From assembly GCA_963775015.1 (NCBI GenBank), contig CAVZHI010000018.1:53591-117590 (forward strand): a stretch of DNA of 64,000 nucleotides, written 5' to 3'. Numbering within the stretch: position 1 is the stretch's first letter; each line of letters begins with the position of its first letter. Source of the stretch: JAEMQF01 sp963775015 (lineage in GTDB: Bacteria > Pseudomonadota > Gammaproteobacteria > Burkholderiales > Burkholderiaceae_C). A model generated the notes under the pieces. It was given only the letters and a program-made list of their open reading frames with translations, did not search any database and was not told the origin of the DNA. Made by a program: the position numbers and the translations under genes. Shown piece by piece: positions 1 through 8,214 of this stretch.

Positions 1-1058
1 CGCACCGTGCCCACGACCGGCCGCTGTCTGTGACCCAACGCCTGGGCTACTTCGACGTGGGCGACGACGTGAAGGTTCTCGGCGTGGTCGTCAGCGACCA
101 AGACAACAAGGCGAACTATCGCGTTTTCGGCATGCCTTTGATCGACGCGAGGCAAACCCTGTACGTCGGGCATTGGAGCGCGGATCGGCACGAGGCCAGT
201 CTCGTCGCCATCGAGGTCACTGCGCTGACGGTGCTGTTTCTCGGGGTGCTTGGCGCGTTCTTGCTGCGCACGCAGGTGCGCAAGGAGCTCACGCCATTGG
301 ACGACCTCTCCGCGTCGGTGGCGGTGTATGACCCATTGGTGAGCAGTGCGCGCCTCGTGCTGCCGAATCGCACCGAACTGGTCCCGCTGCGCCAGGCGGT
401 GTTCGACTTCGGCACGCGCCTGGCGCGGCGCGTTTCCAACGAGCGCGCCTTCACGGCACACGCGGCGCACGCGCTGCGCACCCCGCTCGCCGGAATGGAC
501 GCCCAGCTTGCGTCGGCGCTGCGCGAATGCGCGCCGGAACAGAAACAGCGTCTGGAGCGCACGCGTGAAGCGGCGCGGCGCCTGCACAGCGTCGTCGACG
601 CCCTGTTGACGCTGTTCCGCAGCGGCGTCGATCTGAAGCTGGTGGAAGTTGAAGTGGGCGAGTTGGTGTACCAGCTGCCGATCGAGGCCATCGAGCTGCG
701 CGTCGCGAGCCGGGCCACCATCCTGGCCGACCTGAATTTGTTGGCGGCGGGCTTGCTGAACCTGTTCGACAACTCGATCCGGCATGGCGCGACGACGGTG
801 CAGGTGGACGTGCTGCGCGAAGGCGGAATGGTCCTGATTCGCCTGCAGGACGACGGCCCGGGCATACCCGAAGCCAAGGCTCGAATCATCCAGGACGCGC
901 TCGATGCGCAGGACTATGCGCACCACATGGGCTTGGGCCTGATGCTCGCTGACCTGATCGCACGCGCGCACCAGGGGCGATTGAAGATCGTCAAGACCGA
1001 GGGTGGCGTGACGGTGGAACTCAGCCTGCGCGATATGGCGGCGAACGTCGCGCAGTAG
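1..1058 (+). CDS. Sensor histidine kinase, 5' end cut by the window edge
   Basis: C-terminal part of a membrane sensor kinase. The frame is open to the left edge (first full codon at base 3), so the GTG at 30 is probably internal and the N-terminus lies outside. Numbering from 30, a membrane segment rich in Val/Leu sits near residues 62-80. The dimerisation/phosphotransfer H-box HALRTPLAG has the phospho-accepting His at about residue 147. An HATPase_c domain follows with N-box NLFDNSIRHG, G1 box DDGPGIP and a GLGLMLADLIA G2 region. The layout matches QseC/TctE-like kinases that phosphorylate an OmpR-type regulator; that partner is usually the upstream gene and would lie outside the window. 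It converges with the PEP-CTERM gene. The signal sensed cannot be told. Confidence 0.9.
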   Translation, partial: HRAHDRPLSVTQRLGYFDVGDDVKVLGVVVSDQDNKANYRVFGMPLIDARQTLYVGHWSADRHEASLVAIEVTALTVLFLGVLGAFLLRTQVRKELTPLDDLSASVAVYDPLVSSARLVLPNRTELVPLRQAVFDFGTRLARRVSNERAFTAHAAHALRTPLAGMDAQLASALRECAPEQKQRLERTREAARRLHSVVDALLTLFRSGVDLKLVEVEVGELVYQLPIEAIELRVASRATILADLNLLAAGLLNLFDNSIRHGATTVQVDVLREGGMVLIRLQDDGPGIPEAKARIIQDALDAQDYAHHMGLGLMLADLIARAHQGRLKIVKTEGGVTVELSLRDMAANVAQ

Positions 1059-1079
1059 CCGCTGAGGTCTGGGCGTTGT

Positions 1080-1094
1080 GCGCCGGGGCGGCGC
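1080..1094. terminator. Possible hairpin between convergent genes
   Basis: Six-bp GC stem (GCGCCG/CGGCGC) with a GGG loop, lying between the stop of the kinase gene (1058) and the stop of the convergent PEP-CTERM gene (1107). There is no T-run on either side, so terminator function is only a guess from position. Confidence 0.25.
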
Positions 1095-1106
1095 TGGAGC
1101 TGACGC

Positions 1107-1955
1107 TCAGGTGCGCTTTCTGCGGCGGCTGGCGTTCACCCCGAAGAGCGCGAGTGCCGCGCTCATCAACAGAAAAGTGGACGGCTCGGGAGTGGGCGAA
1201 GTCATCCCTGCGAACTGGAAGGCCAAGCCGGAGTTGAACCGCGTGTCTCCCCAATTCGTCACGCCGAATTCCAGCCTGTAGTCGCCGGAGTTGGCAAAGG
1301 TATAGGTCGACGTCAACCAGCCGGTGAATCCGCAGCCGTTGTTCGTGAGGGAGTTGAAGCAGGTGTTGTTGGAGTCTCCGAGCGGGCCCCAATCCGGCTT
1401 CGTGTCGTTCACGTCCGGAGTTCCGCTCAGGTCTGCACCGATCGCAGGCATGTCGTTTCCGCCCGGAATCACCGAGTTGCCCTGCGTCGTGCTGCGCGCC
1501 GTAAACAGAAACGTGCTGGCATTGGTGCTTGCATTGACGATCTTTGCCCACGCATAGTCGCCAAATTCGTCGGCGTCCGTGGTGATGTAGTTGAAATTGA
1601 CTCTCAGCTGTTGACCCTGACTCGCGGCAAAGTTGGACGAGACCATCAGCGAACCGTTCGTTTCTTCCAGCACTTTCTTGACACCGCCGCCCAGATTGAC
1701 TTCCTTCTCCGGCAAGTTGAGTGACGTGGTCGCGGTGAGCAGATGGGTCGTGTTCGTCGACAGAAAGCCGTAGTCGGCGAACCCCAGCGATGTCGCCATG
1801 GTGCCGGTGGCCGACGCGGTTCCGCAGTTGCCCGTGCAGCCCAGGGTGAAATCTGGCAGCAGTATGACGTCGACGGCTTGCGTTTGGCCAGTGAATAGCG
1901 TGCTGGTGAGCAATGCGGCGAGCAGCGGCAGTTGCAGGTTTCGCGTGCGTTTCAT
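1107..1955 (-). CDS. PEP-CTERM sorting domain protein
   Basis: Exported 282-residue protein predicted to be sorted to the cell surface by an exosortase. A signal peptide starts at MKRTRNLQLP and ends near GQTQA. The C-terminus has the classic tripartite signal: Pro-Glu-Pro (TPEPSTF), a short hydrophobic helix, then the basic tail RRRKR. The body is rich in Asn/Thr/Ser with several Cys. It carries the GDYRLEFGVTNWGD and SGLAFQFAG segments that I associate with one recurring PEP-CTERM subfamily (NF038129-like, from memory). The ATG at 1955 is chosen over an upstream in-frame start because GGAAG lies 9 nt before it and the signal peptide begins there. In PEP-CTERM bacteria such proteins usually belong to exopolysaccharide/biofilm systems. 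No exosortase gene is in the window. Confidence 0.85.
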   Translation of the reverse strand: MKRTRNLQLPLLAALLTSTLFTGQTQAVDVILLPDFTLGCTGNCGTASATGTMATSLGFADYGFLSTNTTHLLTATTSLNLPEKEVNLGGGVKKVLEETNGSLMVSSNFAASQGQQLRVNFNYITTDADEFGDYAWAKIVNASTNASTFLFTARSTTQGNSVIPGGNDMPAIGADLSGTPDVNDTKPDWGPLGDSNNTCFNSLTNNGCGFTGWLTSTYTFANSGDYRLEFGVTNWGDTRFNSGLAFQFAGMTSPTPEPSTFLLMSAALALFGVNASRRRKRT

Positions 1956-2036
1956 GGTGTGTGTCTTCCAGTGCAAGTTGTGTGGTGTAGCCGATGTCGC
2001 CCGACTGATAGCCCTCACCGATCTCTTCGACGAAAG

Positions 2037-2062
2037 AACCGTCCGGCTCGTGCCGGACGGTT
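2037..2062 (-). terminator. Rho-independent terminator of the exoprotein operon
   Basis: Perfect 11-bp inverted repeat AACCGTCCGGC / GCCGGACGGTT around a 4-nt loop, 53 bases past the stop of the gene ending at 2115. Read on the minus strand, the stem is followed by a T-rich stretch (TTCTTTCG). It separates the two-gene exoprotein operon from the PEP-CTERM gene. Confidence 0.8.
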
Positions 2063-2114
2063 GGTGAGTCTTCCAAGGCCCAGCCTCTCGGCCAAGCCTT
2101 CATGCGACCATCGT

Positions 2115-4907
2115 TTATCTGGCAGTTGCGTTGACGGTTCCGCCAAAGCCGCCGACGAATCCGGTACCTGCACCGCCCACCGTCCGAATGCGATAGCGGT
2201 AGGTCGTCCCGATCACGACCTGGTTGTCGACGAAGCTCGCCGTGGCGCGGCCGTCGACCGTGCCTGCTGTGTTCACCGCCGTGCCGTTCAACTTGGCAAA
2301 GTTCGCGCAAGTCGTTGCCGGAGCGACGAAGCTGCAACGCTGAATTTCGTAGCCACCGACGCGCGCGGCGCCACTGGTGGTCCAGTTCAGCGTGATCGTC
2401 GACACGGCAGCGCCTACCGCGGAGCGCACCGGAGTCCCTTGCGTCGGACCTGCTGGCATCGTTCCCGTCAGCGTGAAGTTCGAAAGTGCCAGCGGGCCTG
2501 CGGTGGTGCCGTTCAGCGCCGCGACGTCGTACTTGTAGGTCGTGTTGCCTGCCGCGTTGTTGTCGGTGAAGCTGCGCGTTCCACCCGTGCCGGCAACCGC
2601 CAAGACCGTCGTGCTGGCATTGGCCGGCGGGTTTGCGGTCACGCTGCCGTTCGCGGTCACCGTGTAGGGGATGCGGCGCACACGGTAAGCGGTTTCACCC
2701 GTGGACTGGTCGATCCAGCTGATGGCCGGCGTGGTCGACTGGCTTGCAGCCACATTCGTCGGCGCGAGCAGAACGATGTCGACCGGAGTGACTGCCGCCG
2801 ATATCGCCGAAGCCGTCGATCCCACCCAGTTCAAGGCGTCGACACGGTAGAAGTACGTCGTACCGCCGACGACTGCCGTGTCGCTGAAGCTGGTGCTGTT
2901 GGCTGGCAGGGTGGCGATGCTGACGAACGCGCCCGCGGCTCCGGTACGGCGCAACACCTCGAAGCTCGTCTCACGCAGGTTGTTCGTCCAGGTCAGGTTC
3001 ACCTGGCTGGCAGAAACCACCGTGGGAACAAGGTTGGTTGCCGCCTGCGCGGCCTGCGGTGTGGTCAAGCCGGCCGACTGTACGACTGCGCTGGACACGC
3101 CGTTGCGCAGCGCCACGACTCGGTAGAAGTAGGTCGTGTTGGCGGCAGGCGGGCCATTCGTGTCGACAAAGCTGCGCAGGCCGGTGCTGGCGTCGCCGCT
3201 CGTGTTGCCGACGAGCGTGTAGGGGCCGGCCGCTGCAGTGGCGCGCGAAATCTCGAAGCTCGTTTCGTCGGTCGAATTGTCGGTCCAGCTGACGTTGATG
3301 GCGCGGGTCGTCCCCAGCGCGGCCGCGACACCGGATGGTGCGACCGGCGGCGCTGCGCCCAGCGGCGTCCTGACATCCAATTGATTCGATCCCCCCGCAG
3401 AGACGTTGGCGTCCGACACCACTGTCACCTTGTGCGGTGGCACTTCCACCAACGGCACGGTGATGGCGCCGCCGGCCAGCGCCGTGCTCGTGAACGTGGG
3501 GTAGTTCAACGTCAGCGCGGGCGGGTTGACGGCGTCGCTGGAGGCTGCACGAACGGTCAGGGTCTTCGCCACCTGGTCATAGTTGGCCGCCGAAATCGTG
3601 ACTTCGTCGGTCACGCGCTGCGGCAGGTAGGTCGGAACGTTGGCGCCACCCGCCGCAACGGCGTTGGACTGCTTGACGCAGACCGACAGCGGGATGTTCA
3701 CCGGACGCGTCTGGCCCCAGTACTGCTTGCCGATCGAGAGCATCTGGGTCTCGACGACGCCCGCGCCCGAGGGCTGCGAATAGTGGGTCACGCCCAGCGC
3801 ATCGGTCGTGATGAGGCAAGGTGCGTTGTAGAAGCTCAGCGCCGGAGGCACGCTGGGCGCCGCGGCTTGGCCGGGCATGCGGCTGGACATTGTCGGCTGG
3901 CCATCGGCCATCACGTCGATCTTGATGCCGTCGGTGGCGTTGCGCGCGTAGCTCGCGCGTTGCACCGCGACGCGGCCCGGGATTTCGCCGTTGTACAGGC
4001 GCCCCATGAGGCTGAAGCCGGTGGTTTCGATCCAGTCCACGACGGCGCCGGTGTTGGGATTGATTCCCAGGCCGGAACCTGCCGGCCCTTCGATTCGGAA
4101 GATGTTGTGGTTGCGCACCGCACCCGTGGAGTCGACGAAGGTGCCGAGCGGGCTGCCCGTGACCGGCCCGATGCGCGCCGGGTCGGCAAGATAGGCCTTG
4201 CCGTTGCCCGGGTGCGGTGTCGGCGTGAACGCACCGCCGAAGTTGGCTGGGTTGGTATCGGGTTGCGGGAACTCTGCCGTCAGGGCGCGCATTTCGGGCC
4301 CGCCGGGGGCGGCGGAGGGCAAGAGGAACGGGCCGAGGCGCGACGTCGTGGAGCAATTGAACTTGCCCGGAGCGCAGTCGATGCCGATGTCTTCGGTGAA
4401 GAAGATCCGTTCACCGGCGTTCGCAAAGATCGACTCTTCACCGTAGGGATGGATGAAGCGATACGTTCCCGTGACCGGCGCCGAAGCCAGGCGGACCCGG
4501 ATGCGCGAAAACACGATCTGCTGGCCGGCCTGCGGTGCACCGCTGGCGAATGCCGCTTCCTCAGCGAGCACGAGCAAGGCGCGCCCGCCCGTTCGAGTGT
4601 CCATACCTGCAGACGCGGCGAAGTAGAAGTGTTCGTCGAAAAAGTTCGCGGGGAACACTTCCGGCGGTGATGGCACCTCGGGCGTTCCCAGCAGGCACCA
4701 AGTGCCATCGAGTTCGGCGTCTTCGGGCGCGCAGAACTCGAGCGTGATGCCCGTGCGGTCCTGATACCAGGCGGGGAAGAAACCGTGCGCCGTGTTTCCG
4801 GTTACCGGGCCCTCGCGCTCGAGAATGGCGTGCGCCGTGAAGCTGCCGCTGGCCAGCGCAAGCGCGACCGCCGCAGTGCCAACCTTGATCTTGAAAGGTA
4901 CAAACAT
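2115..4907 (-). CDS. Large secreted protein with four fibronectin type III-like domains
   Basis: Exported protein of 930 residues. A signal peptide (MFVPFKIKVG...ending AHA) is followed by a domain to about residue 450 that is shared with the next gene. That domain holds FPAWYQDRTG, LEFCAP, FPANFFDEHFY, AAFASG, QQIVFSR and GERIFFTED motifs and several conserved Cys. From about residue 515 there are four fibronectin III-like repeats (starting near 520, 616, 707 and 820), each with an aromatic pattern such as TTYFYRV. The ATG at 4907 has a perfect AAGGAG 7 nt upstream. The 37-bp gap to the upstream paralogue indicates one operon. I know of no assigned function for the N-terminal domain; fibronectin repeats suggest binding or a spacer role on the outside. 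With a secretion system encoded divergently next door, it is a candidate type II substrate (inference). Confidence 0.85.
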   Translation of the reverse strand: MFVPFKIKVGTAAVALALASGSFTAHAILEREGPVTGNTAHGFFPAWYQDRTGITLEFCAPEDAELDGTWCLLGTPEVPSPPEVFPANFFDEHFYFAASAGMDTRTGGRALLVLAEEAAFASGAPQAGQQIVFSRIRVRLASAPVTGTYRFIHPYGEESIFANAGERIFFTEDIGIDCAPGKFNCSTTSRLGPFLLPSAAPGGPEMRALTAEFPQPDTNPANFGGAFTPTPHPGNGKAYLADPARIGPVTGSPLGTFVDSTGAVRNHNIFRIEGPAGSGLGINPNTGAVVDWIETTGFSLMGRLYNGEIPGRVAVQRASYARNATDGIKIDVMADGQPTMSSRMPGQAAAPSVPPALSFYNAPCLITTDALGVTHYSQPSGAGVVETQMLSIGKQYWGQTRPVNIPLSVCVKQSNAVAAGGANVPTYLPQRVTDEVTISAANYDQVAKTLTVRAASSDAVNPPALTLNYPTFTSTALAGGAITVPLVEVPPHKVTVVSDANVSAGGSNQLDVRTPLGAAPPVAPSGVAAALGTTRAINVSWTDNSTDETSFEISRATAAAGPYTLVGNTSGDASTGLRSFVDTNGPPAANTTYFYRVVALRNGVSSAVVQSAGLTTPQAAQAATNLVPTVVSASQVNLTWTNNLRETSFEVLRRTGAAGAFVSIATLPANSTSFSDTAVVGGTTYFYRVDALNWVGSTASAISAAVTPVDIVLLAPTNVAASQSTTPAISWIDQSTGETAYRVRRIPYTVTANGSVTANPPANASTTVLAVAGTGGTRSFTDNNAAGNTTYKYDVAALNGTTAGPLALSNFTLTGTMPAGPTQGTPVRSAVGAAVSTITLNWTTSGAARVGGYEIQRCSFVAPATTCANFAKLNGTAVNTAGTVDGRATASFVDNQVVIGTTYRYRIRTVGGAGTGFVGGFGGTVNATAR

Positions 4908-4944
4908 GGGGATACTCCTTGACTGTTGACTTGTGCGGGGTCGG

Positions 4945-7329
4945 TTACTTGAAGGTGATCGCGGTGTTCAGCGCAACACCGTTGGGCGGGGTTGCACGGA
5001 CCGAGACGGCAGCGGCAGGTGCAGCGATCGTGGTGTCAAGTGCCCAGTTGCCGATGGCTGCGGTGTTGGAGGTGACGGTGCCGATCGCGCCGATCGCCGT
5101 GCCTGCTGCATTCACCCACTCGAGCAAGATGCGCTGGCCCATGCCGGGCGTGATCGTGCCGTTGACGCGCAGGCGTGACTTGGAGCGCTCGTACTGAGTC
5201 TGCGTCGTGGCGAGCACTTCCGCTGCGGCCACCTGCACCGTCACCGTCGCCAGGTTCGAATCCAGCGCCGGGGAGCCGTTGATGCCCGCGTCGCGTGCGC
5301 GGTAGGTGAATGTGTAGTTGCCTGCCGCGGGCGCTCTGAAGCTGACGTTGCGGCCGCTCACCGTTGCCGTGGCTCCGGGTGCGCCGAGAACTGCACTGAC
5401 GTTGGCCGGTGCGGCAATGTTTGCCGAGCCGTTCACATCGGTATCGTTGGCCAGCACGTTGAGCGAAGTCGTCACGCCAGCGATGGCGGTGAAGGTATCG
5501 TCCGCGGCCACCGGGGCCACGTTCACCGGCGTGATGTTCACGGTCACAGTCGCCGCGTTGGACTGATTGCCCGCCGTCGTGACTGTGTACGAGAACGAAT
5601 CCGTTCCGGAGGCGTTCAGGTTCGGCGTGTAGTTGATCATCCCGCCCGCCACCGAGGCGGTGCCCAGCGTCGGCGCCGATGCGACGGCGAGCGCGCCGCC
5701 GACGGCGCTCGTATCGTTCGCCATGACGTCCCAGGTCTGCGTTCCCACCGGCGCCGCGACCGTGTTCATCGAGATCGTGAAGGCGTCGTTCAGCGCGATC
5801 GGGAATCCGGCGGCAGGCGCGGTCGCATAGCCGGTGCTGACCTGGTACCTGGTCACGCCGAGCAGCGAGGACTGGACTTCAGCGCTCGGCGGCGGAACCA
5901 GCAGGTTGTTCACGACCACCTGGCCGTTCACCAGATTGATGGGGAGGTCCGCGCCGTAGGCCAGGCGAAGGGTCAGCGCGGCGACGGTTTCGCTCGATCC
6001 GCCATTGACGCTCAGGGTGCGCGCGTTCGGGTCGAAGACGGCCTGGGCGACGGTGACTTCGTCGGTGACGGTCGCAGGGTAGTAGACGGTCGTGACGGCG
6101 CCTGCGGCGTTGCGAGCATTGCTGTCACGCACGCACACGCCAGCCGGTATCGACGCGGGTTGGGTCTGAACCCAACGCAGCGAGCCTGCGGCCTTCATGG
6201 CCGTCAGCGTCGATGCCACGGCCGGCGGGCCATACGGCGGAAGGATGCCGCCCAGGCCATCCGGGTTGGGCACGCCGGAGCAGGGTTGATCGTGCACCGA
6301 CAGCGTGGGCGTGACCCGCGCTGGGGCGGCAACGGGGCCGGGCATGCGGCTGGGTTGCGTCGCGACGGCAGTCGCGTAAACGTCGAGTTTGCGCGCAGCG
6401 GCGCTGTTGCTGTAGCTCGCGCGGTCGATGTTGACGCGGCCGGGAATGTCGCCCGCAAAGACGCGCCCCATCAGACTGAAATTGTTGGTCTGGATGAAGT
6501 TGTTGCCGGCGCCGTCCAGGTTGGCGCCAGCCGGGCCTTCCACACGGAAGAAGTTGCGCACCGTGCCACCCGTGACCGGGCCGACGCGCGCCGGGTCGGC
6601 GATGTAGGCCTTGCCGGTGCCGGGGTAGGCCGAAGGCACGCCGCCCGGAAAATTGGCGGGGTTGGCATCCGGCGTGGGAGTGGCGGCAGTGACCGGGCCC
6701 ATCTCGGCGCCGCCTGGCGCTGCGGAGGGCAGGAGGAACGGACCCAGGTTGCTCGACGTGAGTGCGCAGTCGAAATTGCCGGTGCAGGTGGCGCCGACGT
6801 CATCGGTGAAAAAGATGCGCTCGCCTTGCTCGGCGAAGATCGTGACCTCGCCATAGGGGTGCATAAAGCGGTAGTTGCCGCTCACGGGCACCGCGGTGTA
6901 GCGGACTCGCAGCCGCGAAAAGACGATCTGCTGGTTCGGCTGCGCCGCGCCGCTCGCGAACGCCGCTTCCTGAGCAATCACCAGGCCGATCTTCGCCGCG
7001 GCAGCGTCGGTCATCAGCGCGTTCGCGGCGTAGTAGAAGTGCTCGTCGAAAAAGTTCGCGGGAAACGCTTCGGGGGCGCCACCCGGAAGTTCAAGGTTCC
7101 CGAGCAGGCACCAGCCATCGGTGAGTTCCGCATTGACGGGGGCGCAGAACTCGAGGGCTAACCCCGTCCGGTCCTGATACCAGGCGGGAAAGCCGCCGAT
7201 CTCGGGGTTCGTCGCGAGTGGCGGTACGGCGCCCACCCGTTCGAGAGCGGCACGTGCCGAAAGACCGGTGCCGGCCAGAGCCAATGCGACCGAGATCACA
7301 CCCACGTTCAATTTGTAAGGGACAAACAT
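4945..7329 (-). CDS. Large secreted paralogue with cadherin-like/Ig-like C-terminal repeats
   Basis: Exported protein of 794 residues. The signal peptide (MFVPYKLNVG...) and first ~450 residues closely match the downstream gene, with the same FPAWYQDRTG, LEFCAP, FPANFFDEHFY, AAFASG and QQIVFSR blocks. The C-terminal part differs: two repeats of the bacterial cadherin-like/Ig-like type (DxFT..., VMANDTS or VLANDTDVNG, FSYTV or FTYRARD), then an ~80-residue terminal domain beginning near YERSKSRLRV. The ATG at 7329 is preferred over an in-frame start 60 bases upstream because AAGGAG lies 8 nt before it and the signal peptide begins there. It is the first gene of the minus-strand operon, read away from the shared regulatory region. 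Tandem duplication followed by exchange of the C-terminal module is the simplest history. Function unknown. Confidence 0.85.
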   Translation of the reverse strand: MFVPYKLNVGVISVALALAGTGLSARAALERVGAVPPLATNPEIGGFPAWYQDRTGLALEFCAPVNAELTDGWCLLGNLELPGGAPEAFPANFFDEHFYYAANALMTDAAAAKIGLVIAQEAAFASGAAQPNQQIVFSRLRVRYTAVPVSGNYRFMHPYGEVTIFAEQGERIFFTDDVGATCTGNFDCALTSSNLGPFLLPSAAPGGAEMGPVTAATPTPDANPANFPGGVPSAYPGTGKAYIADPARVGPVTGGTVRNFFRVEGPAGANLDGAGNNFIQTNNFSLMGRVFAGDIPGRVNIDRASYSNSAAARKLDVYATAVATQPSRMPGPVAAPARVTPTLSVHDQPCSGVPNPDGLGGILPPYGPPAVASTLTAMKAAGSLRWVQTQPASIPAGVCVRDSNARNAAGAVTTVYYPATVTDEVTVAQAVFDPNARTLSVNGGSSETVAALTLRLAYGADLPINLVNGQVVVNNLLVPPPSAEVQSSLLGVTRYQVSTGYATAPAAGFPIALNDAFTISMNTVAAPVGTQTWDVMANDTSAVGGALAVASAPTLGTASVAGGMINYTPNLNASGTDSFSYTVTTAGNQSNAATVTVNITPVNVAPVAADDTFTAIAGVTTSLNVLANDTDVNGSANIAAPANVSAVLGAPGATATVSGRNVSFRAPAAGNYTFTYRARDAGINGSPALDSNLATVTVQVAAAEVLATTQTQYERSKSRLRVNGTITPGMGQRILLEWVNAAGTAIGAIGTVTSNTAAIGNWALDTTIAAPAAAVSVRATPPNGVALNTAITFK

Positions 7330-7584
7330 TTCGAGAACTCCTTGGTTACGAATCGACCGCATGGCGGACTGGGGCAGCCGCGGCTGCAATGGATGAAAAC
7401 GAAGTCATGAAAACCTCCTCAATGAAGACCGGTTAGGGACAGGCGCAGGCCAGAGGTGGCAAGCACAGGCGCGGGGCGGAGTTGGTACGCATGTCAGCGG
7501 CGCTTAATCCTCATTAATGCAGCCGCATTCTGAAAGCGGACTAATTGCAGCGTCATGGGGAATGGCCCCCGTTTTTGACCCCTC

Positions 7585-7601
7585 CCCCTAAAACGTAGGG
7601 G
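7585..7601. promoter_or_regulatory. Operator-like dyad CCCCTA-N5-TAGGGG
   Basis: Perfect 6-bp inverted repeat with a 5-base centre (AAACG), located 256 bp upstream of the exoprotein operon start and about 610 bp upstream of gspG. It resembles, but is spaced differently from, the C4/G4 dyads at 8110-8127 and 18633-18649. Binding-site function is inference. Confidence 0.4.
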
Positions 7602-7998
7602 TCGACTCAGGAGTGCGAATCCCGGGCGGAAAACGCGTCCTCAAACTGGTATGTCGAGATCGGTTATTAATCGACTTTGGTGATAAGGCTTGTAATACAG
7701 TCGCTGCGCCAGAAATCTATCTCGCGCCGATCTTGATATCCACGCGTCTTGGGTATTCGTACCTAAATCAGTGGAACCGCCAAGACGCACCAGGAGATGC
7801 AGGCTGGTGGGTGCCATCCGCAGTCACAGCCGGGGTCATCCGGGCGGGGCCGCGCCCCACGTGTAGACCGGTACATCACGTCGAGAAGCCGGCGCGGACG
7901 GGGCAGTTCGATGCCGGTGCCGCGCGCGCGGCTCTGCGCCGCGGCAGTGGGCGGGGGGCGCGATGGCGGCCTTTGCCTGGAATTCGCGAGCCGAGATA

Positions 7999-8011
7999 CA
8001 GTTATTAACTG
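7999..8011. promoter_or_regulatory. Palindrome CAGTTA-T-TAACTG
   Basis: Perfect 13-bp palindrome with a single central base, about 200 bp upstream of gspG. Its core GTTATTAA also occurs at 7663-7670. Possible binding site of a dimeric regulator; no family can be assigned. Confidence 0.35.
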
Positions 8012-8046
8012 AGAATTGTCCATACGTGAGCCATAACTTAATCCAA

Positions 8047-8073
8047 AATTCACTGAATATTTATTCGTGAAAT
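8047..8073. promoter_or_regulatory. AT-rich inverted repeat upstream of gspG
   Basis: Arms AATTCAC(T)GAAT and ATTCGTGAA face each other around ATTT with one bulged base. The element lies about 150 bp upstream of gspG. It may be an operator or a bent-DNA site; there is no T-run to suggest a terminator. Confidence 0.35.
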
Positions 8074-8109
8074 TCTGGCTCAACCACCCCCCTAGTTGTT
8101 GGCTCCAAC

Positions 8110-8127
8110 TCCCCCGCAAAATGGGGA
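8110..8127. promoter_or_regulatory. Operator-like dyad TCCCC-N8-GGGGA upstream of gspG
   Basis: Perfect 5-bp inverted repeat ending 87 bp before the gspG start codon. Its sequence CCCCGCAAAATGGGGAT shares C4-GC-N5-G4-AT with the site at 18633-18649, which sits at nearly the same distance from the other plus-strand transcript of this cluster. A shared regulator, perhaps the LuxR-type protein at 17560, is an inference from spacing and similarity. Confidence 0.45.
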
Positions 8128-8214
8128 TGGTCACCCGGGAGACCTCACATGACAATTAATGGAGTTACGGCAGATATCTGAAAATCACCAGCCCAAGGCA
8201 TATAGAGGGTTCTA

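Larger units (their letters stand above)
7330..8214. promoter_or_regulatory. AT-rich divergent regulatory region without a convincing gene
   Basis: 885 bp separate the start of the exoprotein operon (minus) from gspG (plus). Much of it is clearly more AT-rich than its surroundings, with a GC-rich patch at about 7800-7985. It contains several dyads: TTAAT-CCTC-ATTAA at 7504-7517, CCCCTA-AAACG-TAGGGG at 7585-7601, a palindrome at 7999-8011, an inverted repeat at 8047-8073, GTTGG-CT-CCAAC at 8098-8109 and a C/G dyad at 8110-8127. The 8-mer GTTATTAA occurs at 7663-7670 and 8001-8008. Short open frames here have no recognisable protein features. Promoters for both operons must lie here, but I cannot place -35/-10 pairs with confidence. 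Confidence 0.6.

Noticed and set aside
1021..2337. Long minus-strand open frame overlapping the PEP-CTERM gene
   Set aside because: Arg/His-rich composition typical of a shadow frame in GC-rich DNA; the PEP-CTERM gene in the other frame has a signal peptide, sorting signal and ribosome site.
1932..4670. 912-codon plus-strand open frame opposite the Fn3 exoprotein
   Set aside because: Antisense to a well-supported gene, Arg/Gly/Ala-rich with no domain pattern; long antisense frames are common at this GC content.
7550..7578. GGGG-AATGG-CCCC followed by a T-rich run as a terminator
   Set aside because: Only 4 paired bases and no gene ends immediately upstream on that strand.
7613..8008. Possible small gene of 131 codons in the divergent regulatory region
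   Set aside because: No ribosome site, no recognisable protein features; the frame crosses the AT-rich regulatory DNA and ends in Arg/Gly-rich translation.
7763..8155. 130-codon minus-strand frame in the same region
   Set aside because: Composition is not protein-like and it covers several dyads; more likely chance.
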